64,000 nucleotides of DNA from Methylophilales bacterium LSUCC0135 (lineage in GTDB: Bacteria > Pseudomonadota > Gammaproteobacteria > Burkholderiales > Methylophilaceae), in assembly GCA_001704575.1 (NCBI GenBank), contig MCAW01000001.1, forward strand, positions 119,875-183,874, in the 5' to 3' direction. The notes below the pieces were generated by a model. The model saw only the letters and a list, made by a program, of their open reading frames with translations. It did not search any database and had not been told where the DNA came from. The first letter of the stretch is position 1, and each line of letters starts with the position of its first letter. Shown here one piece after another: positions 16,750 to 26,734 of this stretch. The position numbers and the translations under genes were made by a program.

Positions 16750-17205
16750 ATGGAAGTGCGCGTGCAGCATGAGGATTTTGACGCAGGCGCAGAGATTGCC
16801 CGCATGCGTCTCGCCCGCAGGGATACTGGTGCCGTTGCCTGTTTTATCGGCCAGGTGCGCGATCTGAACGAAGGCGATGAAGTCGCTTTGATGACGCTGG
16901 AACACTACCCCGGCATGACCGAAAAAGCGCTGCAGAATATCGCCGAAGAAGCCGGGCGGCGCTGGGATATACACGATGCCCTGGTGATACATCGTATCGG
17001 CGAGCTGAAGCCGGCAGAACAGATCGTACTGGTCATCGTGTCCGGCGCTCATCGCGGCGAGGCCTTTGCGGCCTGCGAGTTCATCATGGATTATCTGAAG
17101 ACCGAGGCGCCATTCTGGAAAAAAGAGCAAACCGCCAGCGGCGAACGCTGGGTGGACGCCAAGGCCAGTGACGACAAGGCGCGCGATCGCTGGCATCAGT
17201 CCTAG
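16750..17205 (+). CDS. moaE: Molybdopterin synthase catalytic subunit
   Basis: 151 residues from an ATG 7-8 bp after a G-rich site (ACAGGGGGCTAG). A GTG 3 bp earlier is also open. Diagnostic segments are RRDTGAVACFIGQVRD, MTLEHYPGMTEKAL, IHRIGELKPAEQIVLVIVSGAHRGEAFAAC, and the catalytic KTEAPFWKKE near residue 118-127. With MoaD it converts precursor Z to molybdopterin. The protein is a typical full-length MoaE. Confidence 0.96.
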   Translation: MEVRVQHEDFDAGAEIARMRLARRDTGAVACFIGQVRDLNEGDEVALMTLEHYPGMTEKALQNIAEEAGRRWDIHDALVIHRIGELKPAEQIVLVIVSGAHRGEAFAACEFIMDYLKTEAPFWKKEQTASGERWVDAKASDDKARDRWHQS

Positions 17206-17266
17206 CCTGTTGGCAACACCCGGTATTATCAACCATCATTATTCACACCATAGCCCGACATCCTGA

Positions 17267-19444
17267 ATGCTGAAAACACTGACCCCCGCGCAATTGACCC
17301 CCGCCATAGATGCTGAAGCGCTCGGATTTTCAACCACTGCAGCGCTGGCTGGCCAGGCCGGACCGCATGCGGGCTGGATAGGCCAGACAGATGCTGAGGC
17401 AGCGGCACGCTTCGGCCTTGGCGTGCATCATCCGGGTTTTCACCTGATCGTGATCGGTGAGCCCGGTTGCGGCAGAACTTCGCTGATGCTGAAACTGATG
17501 TACGAATATGCTGCGAAACTGCCGGTACCGCGTGATCTAGTTTATCTGCACAATTTCGATAATCCCGACAAGCCGCTGGCCTTGCGTGTCGGCGCCGGTT
17601 CCGGTGCCAGGCTGCGGCAGTCGCTGGATCAGTTTGTGCGGCAGCTGGCGAGAAACATGCCCGCGATAACCGGCGATGCGGTGGCGGTCGAAGCCTTTCT
17701 CGAATTGCAGTTTGGCGCCATCAGGCAAGGATTGCAGATCGAAAATGGCGAGCTGAGAAAGCTGGAAGCCTACCTGATCAATATCAGGCAGGACATTTTC
17801 GACAATCTGGAAGTCTTTCAGCAGCCGGTCAACATCGCACAGGCGGCGTCATCGCTGGGCCTGTCTCAGCCAGGGGCTGGTGAACCGGGATTGAATCCAG
17901 ACAACGAAGGCCTGCTGGAATCCTATCTGCTGCGTTTCAGGGCCAATCTGCTGGTCGATCACCGTCAGCAGATTGCCGCGCCGGTGATTTACGATGACGA
18001 CCCCGGTTTTCAGAGTCTGTTCGGCTCCTTCGAGTCAGGCTCCGAGCAGGCCAGCAGTCTGCCTGAATTCATGCGCCTGCGTGCCGGAAACCTTTTGCGT
18101 GCCGATGGCGGCATGCTGATGCTGCATTTGCGCGACATTCTCAACGACCAGCAAAACGGTCCGCAGATTCTGGAAAAACTGCATCGCTTCCTGCGCAACG
18201 GCCGCGTGCAGATCGAGGAATCCGTTACCCATGCAGGCCATATTGCCAGCACGCATGCGGTTTCCGACCCGGTGCCGGTTCAGGTGCGTCTGGTGCTGAT
18301 CGCCACGCGGGAAGAGTTCTACCGGTTGCAGGACGAAGCGGAGGATTTCGTCCGCTTTTTCAACGCCAAAGTCGATTTTGCCGATGATTTCGAAGCCAAT
18401 CCGGAAATCTACCGGGCACTGTCGGCCTATGTTGCCGGGCGTTGCGAGCATTTTTCATTGCCGCACCTGACTGCCGCAGCCATGGCTGTGTTGCTGCAGG
18501 CGATGCATAGAAAGGTCGAGGACCAGAAACGCGTCAGCAGCACGCTGGCCGAATTGCAACAGCTGCTGCTCGCGGCCGCCACCGAAGTTGCAACGCGACA
18601 GACGCAGCCGGGCAGCCAGCCGCTGATAGAAGCGTGCGACGTCAATGCGGCGATAGCGGCGCGCTACAGGCGTCATCGCAGCCCCGAGATGCAGTTGCTG
18701 CGTTCGATTGTCGATGGCGATTTGCTCATCCGCCTTGAAGGGCGGCAGACCGGCCAGATCAACGGCCTGACGCATATCGACCTCGGCGATGCCGGTTTCG
18801 GATCGCCGGTACGTATTTCGGCGCGCTGTCATGCGGGTGAAGAAGGCGTCATCAATATCGACCGCGAGGTGGAAATGACCGGCCCCAATCATGACAAGGG
18901 CTTGTTCATCCTGCAAAGTTGGTTGTCCGCGAGCTTTGCCAAACTGACGCCACTTTCGCTCAATGCTTCGCTGGTGTTCGAGCAGGAATATCATGGGGTC
19001 GAGGGCGACTCTGCCTCCTGCGCTGAGCTTTTCGCGTTGATCTCGGCCATTTCCGGCATTGCGCTACCGCAAGGCATCGCAGTCACCGGAGCGATGAACC
19101 AGCACGGCGAGGTGATGGCCATCGGCGGTGTCAACGAGAAAATCGAAGGTTATTTCCGCGTGTGTCAGGCGGTCGGGCTGAACGGCGCGCAGGGCGTCAT
19201 GATTCCCGAACGCAATGCCTCGCATCTGGTGCTCAACGACGAAGTTGTGGCTGCGGTGAAGGAAGGAAAGTTTCATATATACACCTTCGGGCATGTGCTT
19301 GAAGGTCTGACATTCCTGACCGGACTTCCCGCCGGTGAACCCGATGAGTCGAGTGACTATGCGCCTGACAGCGTCATGGGGCATGTGCATAAAGCGCTGC
19401 AGAATCTGCGCAAGATCCATGACAGCAACAAACCGGATGAGTGA
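17267..19444 (+). CDS. Lon-like ATP-dependent serine protease (AAA_32 / Lon_C type)
   Basis: 725 residues. The AAA module starts with GEPGCGRTS (64-72), in which the Walker A lysine is replaced by R70; GR at this point is, as I recall, common in this Lon-like branch. The C-terminal Lon protease domain has its catalytic Ser in EGDSASCAE (S582) and Lys in IGGVNEKIEG (K625). They are 43 residues apart, as in E. coli Lon (S679/K722). No N-terminal LAN substrate domain is present. It likely degrades specific proteins. It follows moaE by 61 bp; hslR starts 11 bp after it, suggesting a shared stress transcript. Confidence 0.9.
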   Translation: MLKTLTPAQLTPAIDAEALGFSTTAALAGQAGPHAGWIGQTDAEAAARFGLGVHHPGFHLIVIGEPGCGRTSLMLKLMYEYAAKLPVPRDLVYLHNFDNPDKPLALRVGAGSGARLRQSLDQFVRQLARNMPAITGDAVAVEAFLELQFGAIRQGLQIENGELRKLEAYLINIRQDIFDNLEVFQQPVNIAQAASSLGLSQPGAGEPGLNPDNEGLLESYLLRFRANLLVDHRQQIAAPVIYDDDPGFQSLFGSFESGSEQASSLPEFMRLRAGNLLRADGGMLMLHLRDILNDQQNGPQILEKLHRFLRNGRVQIEESVTHAGHIASTHAVSDPVPVQVRLVLIATREEFYRLQDEAEDFVRFFNAKVDFADDFEANPEIYRALSAYVAGRCEHFSLPHLTAAAMAVLLQAMHRKVEDQKRVSSTLAELQQLLLAAATEVATRQTQPGSQPLIEACDVNAAIAARYRRHRSPEMQLLRSIVDGDLLIRLEGRQTGQINGLTHIDLGDAGFGSPVRISARCHAGEEGVINIDREVEMTGPNHDKGLFILQSWLSASFAKLTPLSLNASLVFEQEYHGVEGDSASCAELFALISAISGIALPQGIAVTGAMNQHGEVMAIGGVNEKIEGYFRVCQAVGLNGAQGVMIPERNASHLVLNDEVVAAVKEGKFHIYTFGHVLEGLTFLTGLPAGEPDESSDYAPDSVMGHVHKALQNLRKIHDSNKPDE

Positions 19445-19455
19445 GGCGACTGCCC

Positions 19456-19872
19456 ATGGCGACCAGGCAGAAAACGGATGAAAATAATGGTGGCGAAAAA
19501 TGCCGGCTGGATAAATGGTTGTGGGCGGCACGTTTTTTCAAGACCCGCAGTCTCGCCGCCGAGGCGGTCGATAGCGGCAAGGTGCGGGTTGACAGCGATC
19601 GTGCCAAGCCGGCCAAGGAAGTCAAAATAGGTGCTTCGATTCATATCCGCACCAAGGATTTCGAGATCGAGGTGCGCGTGCGCGGACTTTCCAATCAGCG
19701 CAGAGGCGCACCCGAAGCGGTATTGCTTTACGAAGAAACGGAATCCAGCCGTGCAATGCGGGAAGAGGCGGCGGTTACACGCGAGAAGGATCACGCGCAG
19801 CGTGAGCGCGGCACGGGGCGCCCAACCAAGCGTCAGCGTCGTGAAATCAAGGGTTTCACGGAAAGTTGGTAA
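19456..19872 (+). CDS. hslR: Heat-shock protein 15, S4-domain ribosome rescue factor (HslR/RqcP)
   Basis: 138 residues from [14 protein letters not shown] lies 9 bp upstream. The S4 RNA-binding domain spans about 16-75: [27 protein letters not shown] then [15 protein letters not shown]. The C-terminal third is very basic ([13 protein letters not shown]). Hsp15 binds 50S subunits that carry a nascent chain and tRNA after premature dissociation. It sits directly behind a Lon-like protease gene, a sensible quality-control pairing. Confidence 0.93.
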   Translation: MATRQKTDENNGGEKCRLDKWLWAARFFKTRSLAAEAVDSGKVRVDSDRAKPAKEVKIGASIHIRTKDFEIEVRVRGLSNQRRGAPEAVLLYEETESSRAMREEAAVTREKDHAQRERGTGRPTKRQRREIKGFTESW

Positions 19873-19895
19873 CAAGAAAAAACGGGGGAGATAAA

Positions 19896-20957
19896 TTGAT
19901 TCTGGTCACCGGCGGTGCCGGTTTCATCGGCTCGAATTTTGTCATTGACTGGCTGACTCAAACCGATGAGCCGGTCGTCAACCTCGACAAGCTGACCTAT
20001 GCCGGCAACCTGCAGAACCTTGCCAGCCTGCAGGACGACCCGCGTCATGTTTTTGTGCATGGCGACATCGGCGATCAGACACTGATCGCCTCGTTGCTGC
20101 AACAGCACCGACCCCGAGTGATTTTCAACTTCGCCGCCGAATCCCATGTGGACCGCTCCATCAGTGGACCGGATGCTTTCGTCGAGACCAATATCGTCGG
20201 CACGTTCAAGCTGCTCGAAGCGGCACGCGCTTACTGGCAGGCATTGCCCGCTGCAGATCAAGCTGCATTCCGCTTTCTGCATGTCTCCACCGACGAAGTC
20301 TACGGCACCCTTGGGCCGCAGGATGCCCCCTTTACAGAAACAACCGCATACACTCCTAACAGCCCCTATGCCGCATCCAAGGCCGCATCCGACCATCTGG
20401 TCAGAGCCTATCACCACACCTACGGCCTGCCGGTGCTCACCAGCAACTGCTCCAACAATTACGGCCCCTACCAGTTCCCGGAAAAACTCATTCCGCTGAT
20501 GATCATCAATGCGCTGAACGGCAAACCACTGCCGGTATATGGTGACGGCATGCAAATCCGCGACTGGCTCTACGTCAAGGACCATTGCAATGCCATCCGG
20601 CAGGTACTTGCGCACGGCCGCAGCGGTGAAACCTACAACATCGGCGGCTGGAACGAAAAAGCCAATATCGACATCGTGCGTCTGATCTGCCAACTACTGG
20701 ATGAGCAGCGACCCCGGCTGGACGGCAAAAGCTACGCAGAACAGATCATGCATGTCGCAGACCGCCCCGGGCATGACAGACGCTATGCGATTGATGCTGG
20801 CAAGATCGAACGTGAACTTGGCTGGAAACCGCAGGAGACCTTTGAGACCGGCATACGCAAAACCGTGCTCTGGTATCTTGAAAATCCTGCTTGGGTAACA
20901 CATGTGCAGTCCGGCGCATACCGCGACTGGCTGGACACGCATTACGGCAACTTATGA
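19896..20957 (+). CDS. rmlB: dTDP-glucose 4,6-dehydratase
   Basis: 353 residues from a TTG preceded by GGGGGAG at 5 bp. NAD-binding GGAGFIG is at 6-12. The active site has TDE (T132-D133-E134 in STDEVYG) and Y158xxxK162 (YAASK). It converts dTDP-glucose to the 4-keto-6-deoxy sugar on the way to dTDP-L-rhamnose. The stop overlaps the next start by 4 bp (ATGA). The gene that makes dTDP-glucose (rmlA) is not in the window. Confidence 0.96.
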   Translation: MILVTGGAGFIGSNFVIDWLTQTDEPVVNLDKLTYAGNLQNLASLQDDPRHVFVHGDIGDQTLIASLLQQHRPRVIFNFAAESHVDRSISGPDAFVETNIVGTFKLLEAARAYWQALPAADQAAFRFLHVSTDEVYGTLGPQDAPFTETTAYTPNSPYAASKAASDHLVRAYHHTYGLPVLTSNCSNNYGPYQFPEKLIPLMIINALNGKPLPVYGDGMQIRDWLYVKDHCNAIRQVLAHGRSGETYNIGGWNEKANIDIVRLICQLLDEQRPRLDGKSYAEQIMHVADRPGHDRRYAIDAGKIERELGWKPQETFETGIRKTVLWYLENPAWVTHVQSGAYRDWLDTHYGNL

Positions 20958-22414
20958 GCGTTTCCAGAAAAATCCTTCTGTTCGGCAAGAACGGCCAGCT
21001 TGGCCGCGAATTGCAGCGTAGCCTGCAGCCGCTTGGACAAGTCATCGCGCTGGATGTCGACAGCTCTGAGCATGCGGCTGATTTCAGCAGACCGCAACAA
21101 CTGGCCGAGACAGTGAGGGCAGTGCAGCCCGACTGGATCATCAATGCGGCTGCCTATACTGCGGTCGACAAGGCTGAAGGCGAGCCCGAACTTGCGCATG
21201 CGATCAACGCGGAAGCGCCGGGCATACTGGCGGCAGAGGCGGAACGGTTGGGCGCATGGCTGCTGCATTACTCGACCGATTATGTATTTGACGGTAGCGG
21301 CGAGCGGCCATGGACGGAAACCGATGCGCCGGCGCCGCTCAACGTCTATGGCCGCACCAAACTGGAAGGCGAGCAACGGGTTGTGGCAGCCTGCAGCAGG
21401 TATCTGATTCTTAGAACCAGCTGGGTGTACGGCGCATACGGCAGCAATTTCGCCAGGACCATGCTGAACCTCGCGCAAACGCGAGAAACACTCGCTGTGG
21501 TCGATGACCAGATCGGTGCGCCTACCAGCGCCATGTGGCTGGCAGATCTGACGGCAGCCTTGATACCGCTGCTTGAACGCCAGCCTGCACTTGCTGGCTT
21601 GTATCATGCCGTTGCTGCCGGTGAAACCAGCTGGCATGGCTATGCAAAATTTGTCATCGCACAGGCAAAATTGATGGGATGGCCGGTCAAGGTTGGGGAT
21701 GCCGATATCCGCACTGTCAGTAGCAGCGAGTTTGCGGCTGGGGCAAGACGGCCGCTCAATTCCAGACTGGACACGACAAAATTGCGTGCAGCTTTCGGCA
21801 TTGAACCGCCGGACTGGCGCACAGGGCTGACGGAAATGCTCAAAACCGGGGGGGGCTTTTTGATGCGTGTGACACCGACAGATATTCCAGAGGTTCTGAT
21901 TCTTTCCCCCAATGTATTCAATGACAATCGTGGTTATTTTTGTGAAAGCTTCAATCAGCGAACTTTCAGGCAGCTGACCGGTATTGATGTGCGCTTCGTC
22001 CAGGAAAACTATTCTCACTCATCAAAAGCCGTGCTTCGAGGGCTTCATTATCAGATTGAACACGCACAGGGAAAATTAATAAGGGTGCTGCAGGGCAGGA
22101 TATATGATGTGGCTCTGGATATCAGGCGGTATTCGCCAACGGTCGGGAAATGGGTTGGCGTCGAGCTTTGTGCAGAAGGTCTCCAGCAACTCTGGATTCC
22201 GCCGGGCTTTGCACATGGATTCATGGTGCTCAGCGATACTGCAGATATTCTATACAAAACAACAGACTATTATTACCCTGAGCATGAGCGATGTATACGC
22301 TGGAACGATCCGGACCTGGCAATCGATTGGCCGACAGAAATGACGCCCATATTGTCGGTGCGAGATGAAAACTGCAGCGGTTACGCACAGTCTCCTTTGT
22401 ATGAGATGAAATGA
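20954..22414 (+). CDS. rmlD-rmlC: Joined dTDP-rhamnose enzymes: RmlD (reductase) - RmlC (3,5-epimerase)
   Basis: A single open frame of 486 residues. Residues 1 to about 300 are RmlD: GKNGQLG at 11-17, STDYVFDG, and Y132xxxK136. From M304 the frame is a complete Rml[16 protein letters not shown] with catalytic H365, and [10 protein letters not shown]. The junction (21848-21855) is a run of eight Gs. With seven, RmlD would end in TGA (21861-21863) overlapping the RmlC ATG (21863-21865), a standard coupled arrangement. The join may therefore be a true fusion, a variable tract, or a one-base sequence error. The G run also sits at ribosome-binding distance from the RmlC ATG. Confidence 0.88.
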   Translation: MSVSRKILLFGKNGQLGRELQRSLQPLGQVIALDVDSSEHAADFSRPQQLAETVRAVQPDWIINAAAYTAVDKAEGEPELAHAINAEAPGILAAEAERLGAWLLHYSTDYVFDGSGERPWTETDAPAPLNVYGRTKLEGEQRVVAACSRYLILRTSWVYGAYGSNFARTMLNLAQTRETLAVVDDQIGAPTSAMWLADLTAALIPLLERQPALAGLYHAVAAGETSWHGYAKFVIAQAKLMGWPVKVGDADIRTVSSSEFAAGARRPLNSRLDTTKLRAAFGIEPPDWRTGLTEMLKTGGGFLMRVTPTDIPEVLILSPNVFNDNRGYFCESFNQRTFRQLTGIDVRFVQENYSHSSKAVLRGLHYQIEHAQGKLIRVLQGRIYDVALDIRRYSPTVGKWVGVELCAEGLQQLWIPPGFAHGFMVLSDTADILYKTTDYYYPEHERCIRWNDPDLAIDWPTEMTPILSVRDENCSGYAQSPLYEMK

Positions 22415-22519
22415 TAAAACCCGCTTTGTTGTATCATTGCCATGATGATCAACATAGATTCGTGTTATGCCAGATGGATGTTCACTATCCGAACAATTTG
22501 GTAATTGAGGTTTGAAATT

Positions 22520-23398
22520 TTGAAAAAAATCACAAAAGCTGTCTTTCCTGTCGCCGGTCTTGGCACCAGATTTCTGCCTGCAACGAAGGCCAGCCCGAAA
22601 GAGATGCTGCCGATTGTGGATATCCCCTTGATCCAGTACGCAGCGGAAGAGGCCATTGCTGCCGGGATTACCGATCTGATATTTGTTATCGGGCGTAACA
22701 AGCGCTCGATTCCGGATCATTTCGATACCTCGTTTGAGCTAGAGGCCAAGCTGGAATCAAGCGGCAAGGACAAGACGCTGGAAGCGATACGCCGCATACT
22801 GCCCAAGGGCGTGTCCTGTATATATATCCGACAGCCCGAGGCGCTGGGGCTCGGACATGCTGTGCTGTGTGCCAGGCCGGCAGTCGGCAATGAGCCTTTT
22901 GCCGTGATTCTGGCCGACGACCTGATCGATGGCAGAATTCCCGCCATGCAGCAGATGACGGCTTTGTTTGAAAAAACCGGCAACAGCATTCTTGGCGTTG
23001 AAGATGTTCTGCTGAGCGAGACGGCCAGCTACGGCATCGTCGATACCGGCGGGGTTGGTGGCAATATTGCGGAAGTGAGAAGCATCGTCGAGAAGCCGAA
23101 GCCGGAGGATGCGCCTTCGACATTGGCTGTGGTTGGCCGTTATGTTTTGACGCCGAGGATTTTTGATTTGCTGGAAAAGGTCGAGCCCGGCAAGGGTGGC
23201 GAAATTCAGCTGACCGATGCGATTTCCGCCTTGCTTGCCGACGAGAAGGTGATTGCCTATCGCTTCGATGGAAAACGCTATGACTGCGGTAGCAAGCTCG
23301 GCTACATGAAAGCCAATGTCGAATTCGCCTTGCGCCATCCCGAGATCGGTGCCGAATTCAGGCAGTATCTCAAAGATCTGGAAGTTGAAATCTCATGA
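22520..23398 (+). CDS. galU: UTP-glucose-1-phosphate uridylyltransferase
   Basis: 292 residues from a TTG giving [20 protein letters not shown], with GAGG 9 bp upstream. A further upstream TTG would add five residues. Nucleotide-binding [18 protein letters not shown] and the conserved [28 protein letters not shown] and [12 protein letters not shown] segments are all present. It makes UDP-glucose for exopolysaccharide and LPS. It is separated from rmlC by 105 bp and overlaps hpt by 4 bp (ATGA). Confidence 0.96.
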   Translation: MKKITKAVFPVAGLGTRFLPATKASPKEMLPIVDIPLIQYAAEEAIAAGITDLIFVIGRNKRSIPDHFDTSFELEAKLESSGKDKTLEAIRRILPKGVSCIYIRQPEALGLGHAVLCARPAVGNEPFAVILADDLIDGRIPAMQQMTALFEKTGNSILGVEDVLLSETASYGIVDTGGVGGNIAEVRSIVEKPKPEDAPSTLAVVGRYVLTPRIFDLLEKVEPGKGGEIQLTDAISALLADEKVIAYRFDGKRYDCGSKLGYMKANVEFALRHPEIGAEFRQYLKDLEVEIS

Positions 23399-23934
23399 GC
23401 CGGCAAGCGCCAGCCGAATTCCTCAGCAATTCCGATCTGATTGTCAGCGCCGATGAAGTCAATTCGGCCATAGTGCAGCTTGCTGAACAGATCAGCGCCG
23501 ACATCGGCAACGACGAGCCGCTGGTGCTTTGCGTGATGGGGGGTGGCGTTGCTTTTACCGGGCAGTTGCTGCCTTTGCTCACATTTCCGCTCGAATTTGA
23601 TTACGTTCAGGCAAGCCGCTATCACAACCAGACAGAAGGGCAGAACCTGATCTGGAAAGTGATGCCGGGCGAAAATGTAGCGGGCAGAACCGTGCTGATA
23701 CTGGACGACATTCTCGATGAAGGGCACACATTGGCGGCTATCCGTGAGAAATGCATGGAACAGGGTGCTGTGCGCGTGGTAATTGCAGTGCTGGCAGAAA
23801 AATTGCTCGACCGGCAGAAACCGGTCAGCGCCGATTACGTCGGACTGGAATTGCCGGATCGATATGTTTTCGGCTGCGGTATGGATGTGTATGGCTGGTG
23901 GCGCAATCTGCCTGCCATTTACGCGCTGAAATAG
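23395..23934 (+). CDS. hpt: Hypoxanthine-guanine phosphoribosyltransferase
   Basis: 179 residues. Type I PRTase fold with [22 protein letters not shown] and the PRPP-binding [14 protein letters not shown]. It salvages hypoxanthine or guanine to IMP or GMP. The C terminus ([29 protein letters not shown]) is as in bacterial enzymes of this family. It is coupled to galU by ATGA overlap and converges on the S4-domain gene 21 bp downstream. Confidence 0.92.
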   Translation: MSRQAPAEFLSNSDLIVSADEVNSAIVQLAEQISADIGNDEPLVLCVMGGGVAFTGQLLPLLTFPLEFDYVQASRYHNQTEGQNLIWKVMPGENVAGRTVLILDDILDEGHTLAAIREKCMEQGAVRVVIAVLAEKLLDRQKPVSADYVGLELPDRYVFGCGMDVYGWWRNLPAIYALK

Positions 23935-23955
23935 CGCATGTCTTCATGGCCTTGC

Positions 23956-24174
23956 TCAGGCCGTTTCGATCCGGATAGTGACTTCTTTACACTGAACAAT
24001 ATCGCCGGCGCGAATTTTTGCTGTCTTGCGATATTCCGGGTTGCCGTTCAGTTTTACCAAACCCTCAGCCACCATGGTTTTGCCGCGTCCGCCGCTATCG
24101 GCAATGCCGGCCAGCTTCAGCAGATCACACAAGGCAATATGCTCACGCGTCAGTCTGAAAGAAATGATCTGCAT
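23956..24174 (-). CDS. Small S4-like RNA-binding protein (YbcJ type)
   Basis: 72 residues from MQIISFRLTREH. The S4 core reads IALCDLLKLAGIADSGGRGKTMV then AEGLVKLNGNPEYRKTAKIRAGDIV, matching the YbcJ family of about 70 residues. The ribosome-binding site is weak. The frame continues upstream into the tRNA gene, which is why the internal ATG is preferred. Lying 49 bp downstream of tRNA-Leu, it may share the tRNA promoter. Confidence 0.83.
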   Translation of the reverse strand: MQIISFRLTREHIALCDLLKLAGIADSGGRGKTMVAEGLVKLNGNPEYRKTAKIRAGDIVQCKEVTIRIETA

Positions 24175-24223
24175 GAAATGGGGTGGTACGAATGGGGTAG
24201 AATGAAAAAGGTACTGCAGTATC

Positions 24224-24310
24224 TGGTGCCCAGAAGAGGACTCGAACCTCCACAGTGTTGCCACCACTAGGACCTGAACCTAGCGCGTCTACCAATTCCG
24301 CCATCTGGGC
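24224..24310 (-). tRNA. tRNA-Leu, anticodon CAG
   Basis: 87 nt including the encoded CCA. The acceptor stem GCCCAGA pairs with TCTGGGC. The D-arm region is GGCGGAATTGGTAGACGC. The anticodon loop within GCTAGGTTCAGGTCCTAGT gives CAG. There is a long class II variable arm (GTGGCAACAC region), and the T arm contains GGTTCGAGTCC. The sequence is a clear leucine tRNA reading CUG codons. Confidence 0.96.
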
Positions 24311-24340
24311 ATTTCGGATGGGGTGAATCAAAGAGCGCAA

Positions 24341-24368
24341 ATTTTATAGGAAAGACATACTTTGTCAA
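24341..24368 (-). promoter_or_regulatory. Promoter of tRNA-Leu(CAG)
   Basis: On the minus strand: -35 TTGACA (24368-24363), 16-bp spacer, -10 TAAAAT (24346-24341). It places the transcript start about 24 nt before the mature tRNA. The -35 hexamer overlaps the TTG start codon of the divergent rnr gene. Confidence 0.78.
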
Positions 24369-26734
24369 CGAGAAAAAAGACTACAAGCCACAAAAAAAAC
24401 GATATTCGTGCATCTGATCCGCATGCGGCACGTGAGGCGGGTCAGTATGAGCAGCCCTTGCCAAGCCGTGAATTCATTTTGCAAATAATGACAGAACAGG
24501 GTGTGCCGCTTAAGGTCGAGCAGCTCTATCAGTTGCTTGGCATCAAAAAAGCCGAGCAGGAAATATTCAACCGCCGCCTCAATGCGATGGAGCGCGACGG
24601 CCAGATCATCCGTAACCGCAAGGATGCGCTCTGTATCGCAGAAAAACTGCACTTGATCGCAGGCACGGTGCAGGGACATGCGGATGGTTTCGGTTTTCTG
24701 ATTCCGGATGACAAGGAAAGATACGGCGGCGTGGATTTCTTTCTTTCGCCGCGCGAGATGTCGCAAGTGATGCACGGTGACCGGGTCATGGTGCGACAGT
24801 CGGGGGTGGATAAACGCGGCCGGCCGGAGGCGAAGATCGTCGAGGTGCTGGAGCGCAGGAATACGCGTCTTGTCGGCCGCATCATGCGCGCCAACGGGTT
24901 CTCGATTGTGGCGGCCGAAGACAAGCGCGTGAATCAGGATATCCTCATTCCCTATCACCTCGACATGAAGGCCAAGGACGGTCAGGTGGTGATGGTGGAG
25001 CTGACCGACCAGCCTTCACCGCATGCCAAGCCGATGGGCAAGGTGGTCGAGATTCTTGGTAATTATGCGGATTCCGGCATGGAGATCGAGATTGCCTTGC
25101 GCAAGCATCACCTACCTTATGAGTTTTCCCGCGAGGCGATCAAGCAGGCGGAGGCTTATCCAAAGCAAGTGCAGGCGAAGGACTGGAAAGGCCGGGTCGA
25201 TCTGCGCGAGATGCCACTGATCACGATAGACGGCGAAACGGCGCGCGACTTCGACGATGCGGTGTATTGCGAGCCGCAGGGCAAAGGCTGGCGGCTGGTA
25301 GTGGCGATTGCCGATGTCAGTTTTTACGTCAAGCCTGGCGATGCATTGGACAAGGATGCCTACGAACGCGGCAATTCGGTCTACTTTCCGCGCCGGGTAA
25401 TTCCCATGTTGCCGGAAGCACTGTCCAACGGGCTGTGTTCGCTCAATCCCGATGTCGAAAGGCTGTGCATGGTATGCGACATGCAAGTGGACGGCCAGGG
25501 TAATGTCAAGCGCTATCGCTTCTATCCTTCGGTGATGCGCTCCAAGGCGCGCATGACGTACACGAAGGTGTACGACATGATCATCAACCCGCAGGGTGAA
25601 ACAGCTAGAGAATATGCCTGGCTGATGCCGCACGTGCAGCATCTTTACGCGCTTTACCAGATCATGGTCAAGGCGCGAGAAAAACGCGGCGCCATCGAGT
25701 TTGAGAGCACTGAAACCATGATGGTGTTCAACGATAACGGCAAGATTGAGCGTATCGAGGCGGTCAGCCGCAACGAAGCGCACAGGCTGATTGAGGAATG
25801 CATGCTGGCGGCCAACGTTTGCGCCTCGGATTTTCTCAAGTCGCACGAGCATCCGGCACTCTATCGCATTCACGAAGGTCCGACGCCGGAGAAACTGGAA
25901 GCGTTGCGCACCTTCATGGGCGAATTCGGCTTCGGTGTTGGCGGCGGCGATAGTCCACATGCCAAGGATTACGGAAAATTGCTGGCCCAGTTCAGGGGCC
26001 GGCCCGATGAAATGCTGTTGCAGACCGTGCTGCTTCGTTCCATGCAACAGGCGGTTTACAGCCCGGATAACATCGGCCATTTCGGTCTGGCTTACGAGTC
26101 TTATACCCACTTTACATCGCCTATCCGCCGCTACCCGGATCTGCTCATACACCGCGCCATCAAGGCGGTGCTTGAGAGCCGCAAATACAATGCCGGTAAC
26201 TGGGAAGAGCTGGGGCAGCACTGCTCGGTGACAGAGCGGCGGGCTGATGATGCAACCCGCGATGTGCAGGCATGGCTCAAGTGCTATTTCATGCAGGACA
26301 AGATTGGCGAAGCGTTCGATGGCACGGTGGCCGGCGTGACCAACTTCGGTCTGTTCGTTGCGCTCGACAATATTTATATCGAAGGTTTACTGCATGTCAC
26401 CGAACTCGGCAACGATTACTTCAATTACGACAAGGCGCGCCATGAGATGGCGGGCGAGTGCACCGGTGCGCGTTATCGTCTTGGCGATCGTCTGCGCGTG
26501 AAAGTCAGCCGGGTTGATCTGGAAACCAGTAAAATAGACTTTGTGCTGGTGGCGCCGGAGAGTCGTTTGACGGCTCCTGTCATTGTCAATCCGGTTACTG
26601 CCGCCAAGACCCGCAGTGCTAACAAGCCCCGCAGTGCTGTCAAGACAGTTCCCAAGGCAAGGTCGGCAAAGAAAAGCACCGCCAAACCGGCGAAATCCGC
26701 AAAACCCGCTAAACGAGGCACCAAATCCAGATGA
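24362..26734 (+). CDS. rnr: Exoribonuclease R
   Basis: 790 residues from a TTG start ([12 protein letters not shown]), with AGGAAAG about 8 bp upstream. A winged-helix RNase B N-terminal domain and cold-shock OB folds ([16 protein letters not shown]) precede the RNB catalytic domain. The RNB domain starts at [15 protein letters not shown] (about 291-305) with its Asp cluster. S1 domain [15 protein letters not shown] and a lysine/alanine-rich tail (about 750-790) complete RNase R. It degrades structured RNA 3' to 5'. It is the first gene of a run with rlmB (ATGA overlap). Confidence 0.97.
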   Translation: MSTRKKTTSHKKNDIRASDPHAAREAGQYEQPLPSREFILQIMTEQGVPLKVEQLYQLLGIKKAEQEIFNRRLNAMERDGQIIRNRKDALCIAEKLHLIAGTVQGHADGFGFLIPDDKERYGGVDFFLSPREMSQVMHGDRVMVRQSGVDKRGRPEAKIVEVLERRNTRLVGRIMRANGFSIVAAEDKRVNQDILIPYHLDMKAKDGQVVMVELTDQPSPHAKPMGKVVEILGNYADSGMEIEIALRKHHLPYEFSREAIKQAEAYPKQVQAKDWKGRVDLREMPLITIDGETARDFDDAVYCEPQGKGWRLVVAIADVSFYVKPGDALDKDAYERGNSVYFPRRVIPMLPEALSNGLCSLNPDVERLCMVCDMQVDGQGNVKRYRFYPSVMRSKARMTYTKVYDMIINPQGETAREYAWLMPHVQHLYALYQIMVKAREKRGAIEFESTETMMVFNDNGKIERIEAVSRNEAHRLIEECMLAANVCASDFLKSHEHPALYRIHEGPTPEKLEALRTFMGEFGFGVGGGDSPHAKDYGKLLAQFRGRPDEMLLQTVLLRSMQQAVYSPDNIGHFGLAYESYTHFTSPIRRYPDLLIHRAIKAVLESRKYNAGNWEELGQHCSVTERRADDATRDVQAWLKCYFMQDKIGEAFDGTVAGVTNFGLFVALDNIYIEGLLHVTELGNDYFNYDKARHEMAGECTGARYRLGDRLRVKVSRVDLETSKIDFVLVAPESRLTAPVIVNPVTAAKTRSANKPRSAVKTVPKARSAKKSTAKPAKSAKPAKRGTKSR

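Noticed and set aside
20942..22018. Open frame of 358 codons opposite rmlD
   Set aside because: Antisense shadow; rmlD motifs are on the plus strand.
24175..24267. Upstream extension of the S4-domain gene
   Set aside because: It would read through the tRNA-Leu 3' end; the internal ATG gives the normal family length.
25112..26221. Open frame of 369 codons opposite rnr
   Set aside because: Antisense shadow; no family resemblance.
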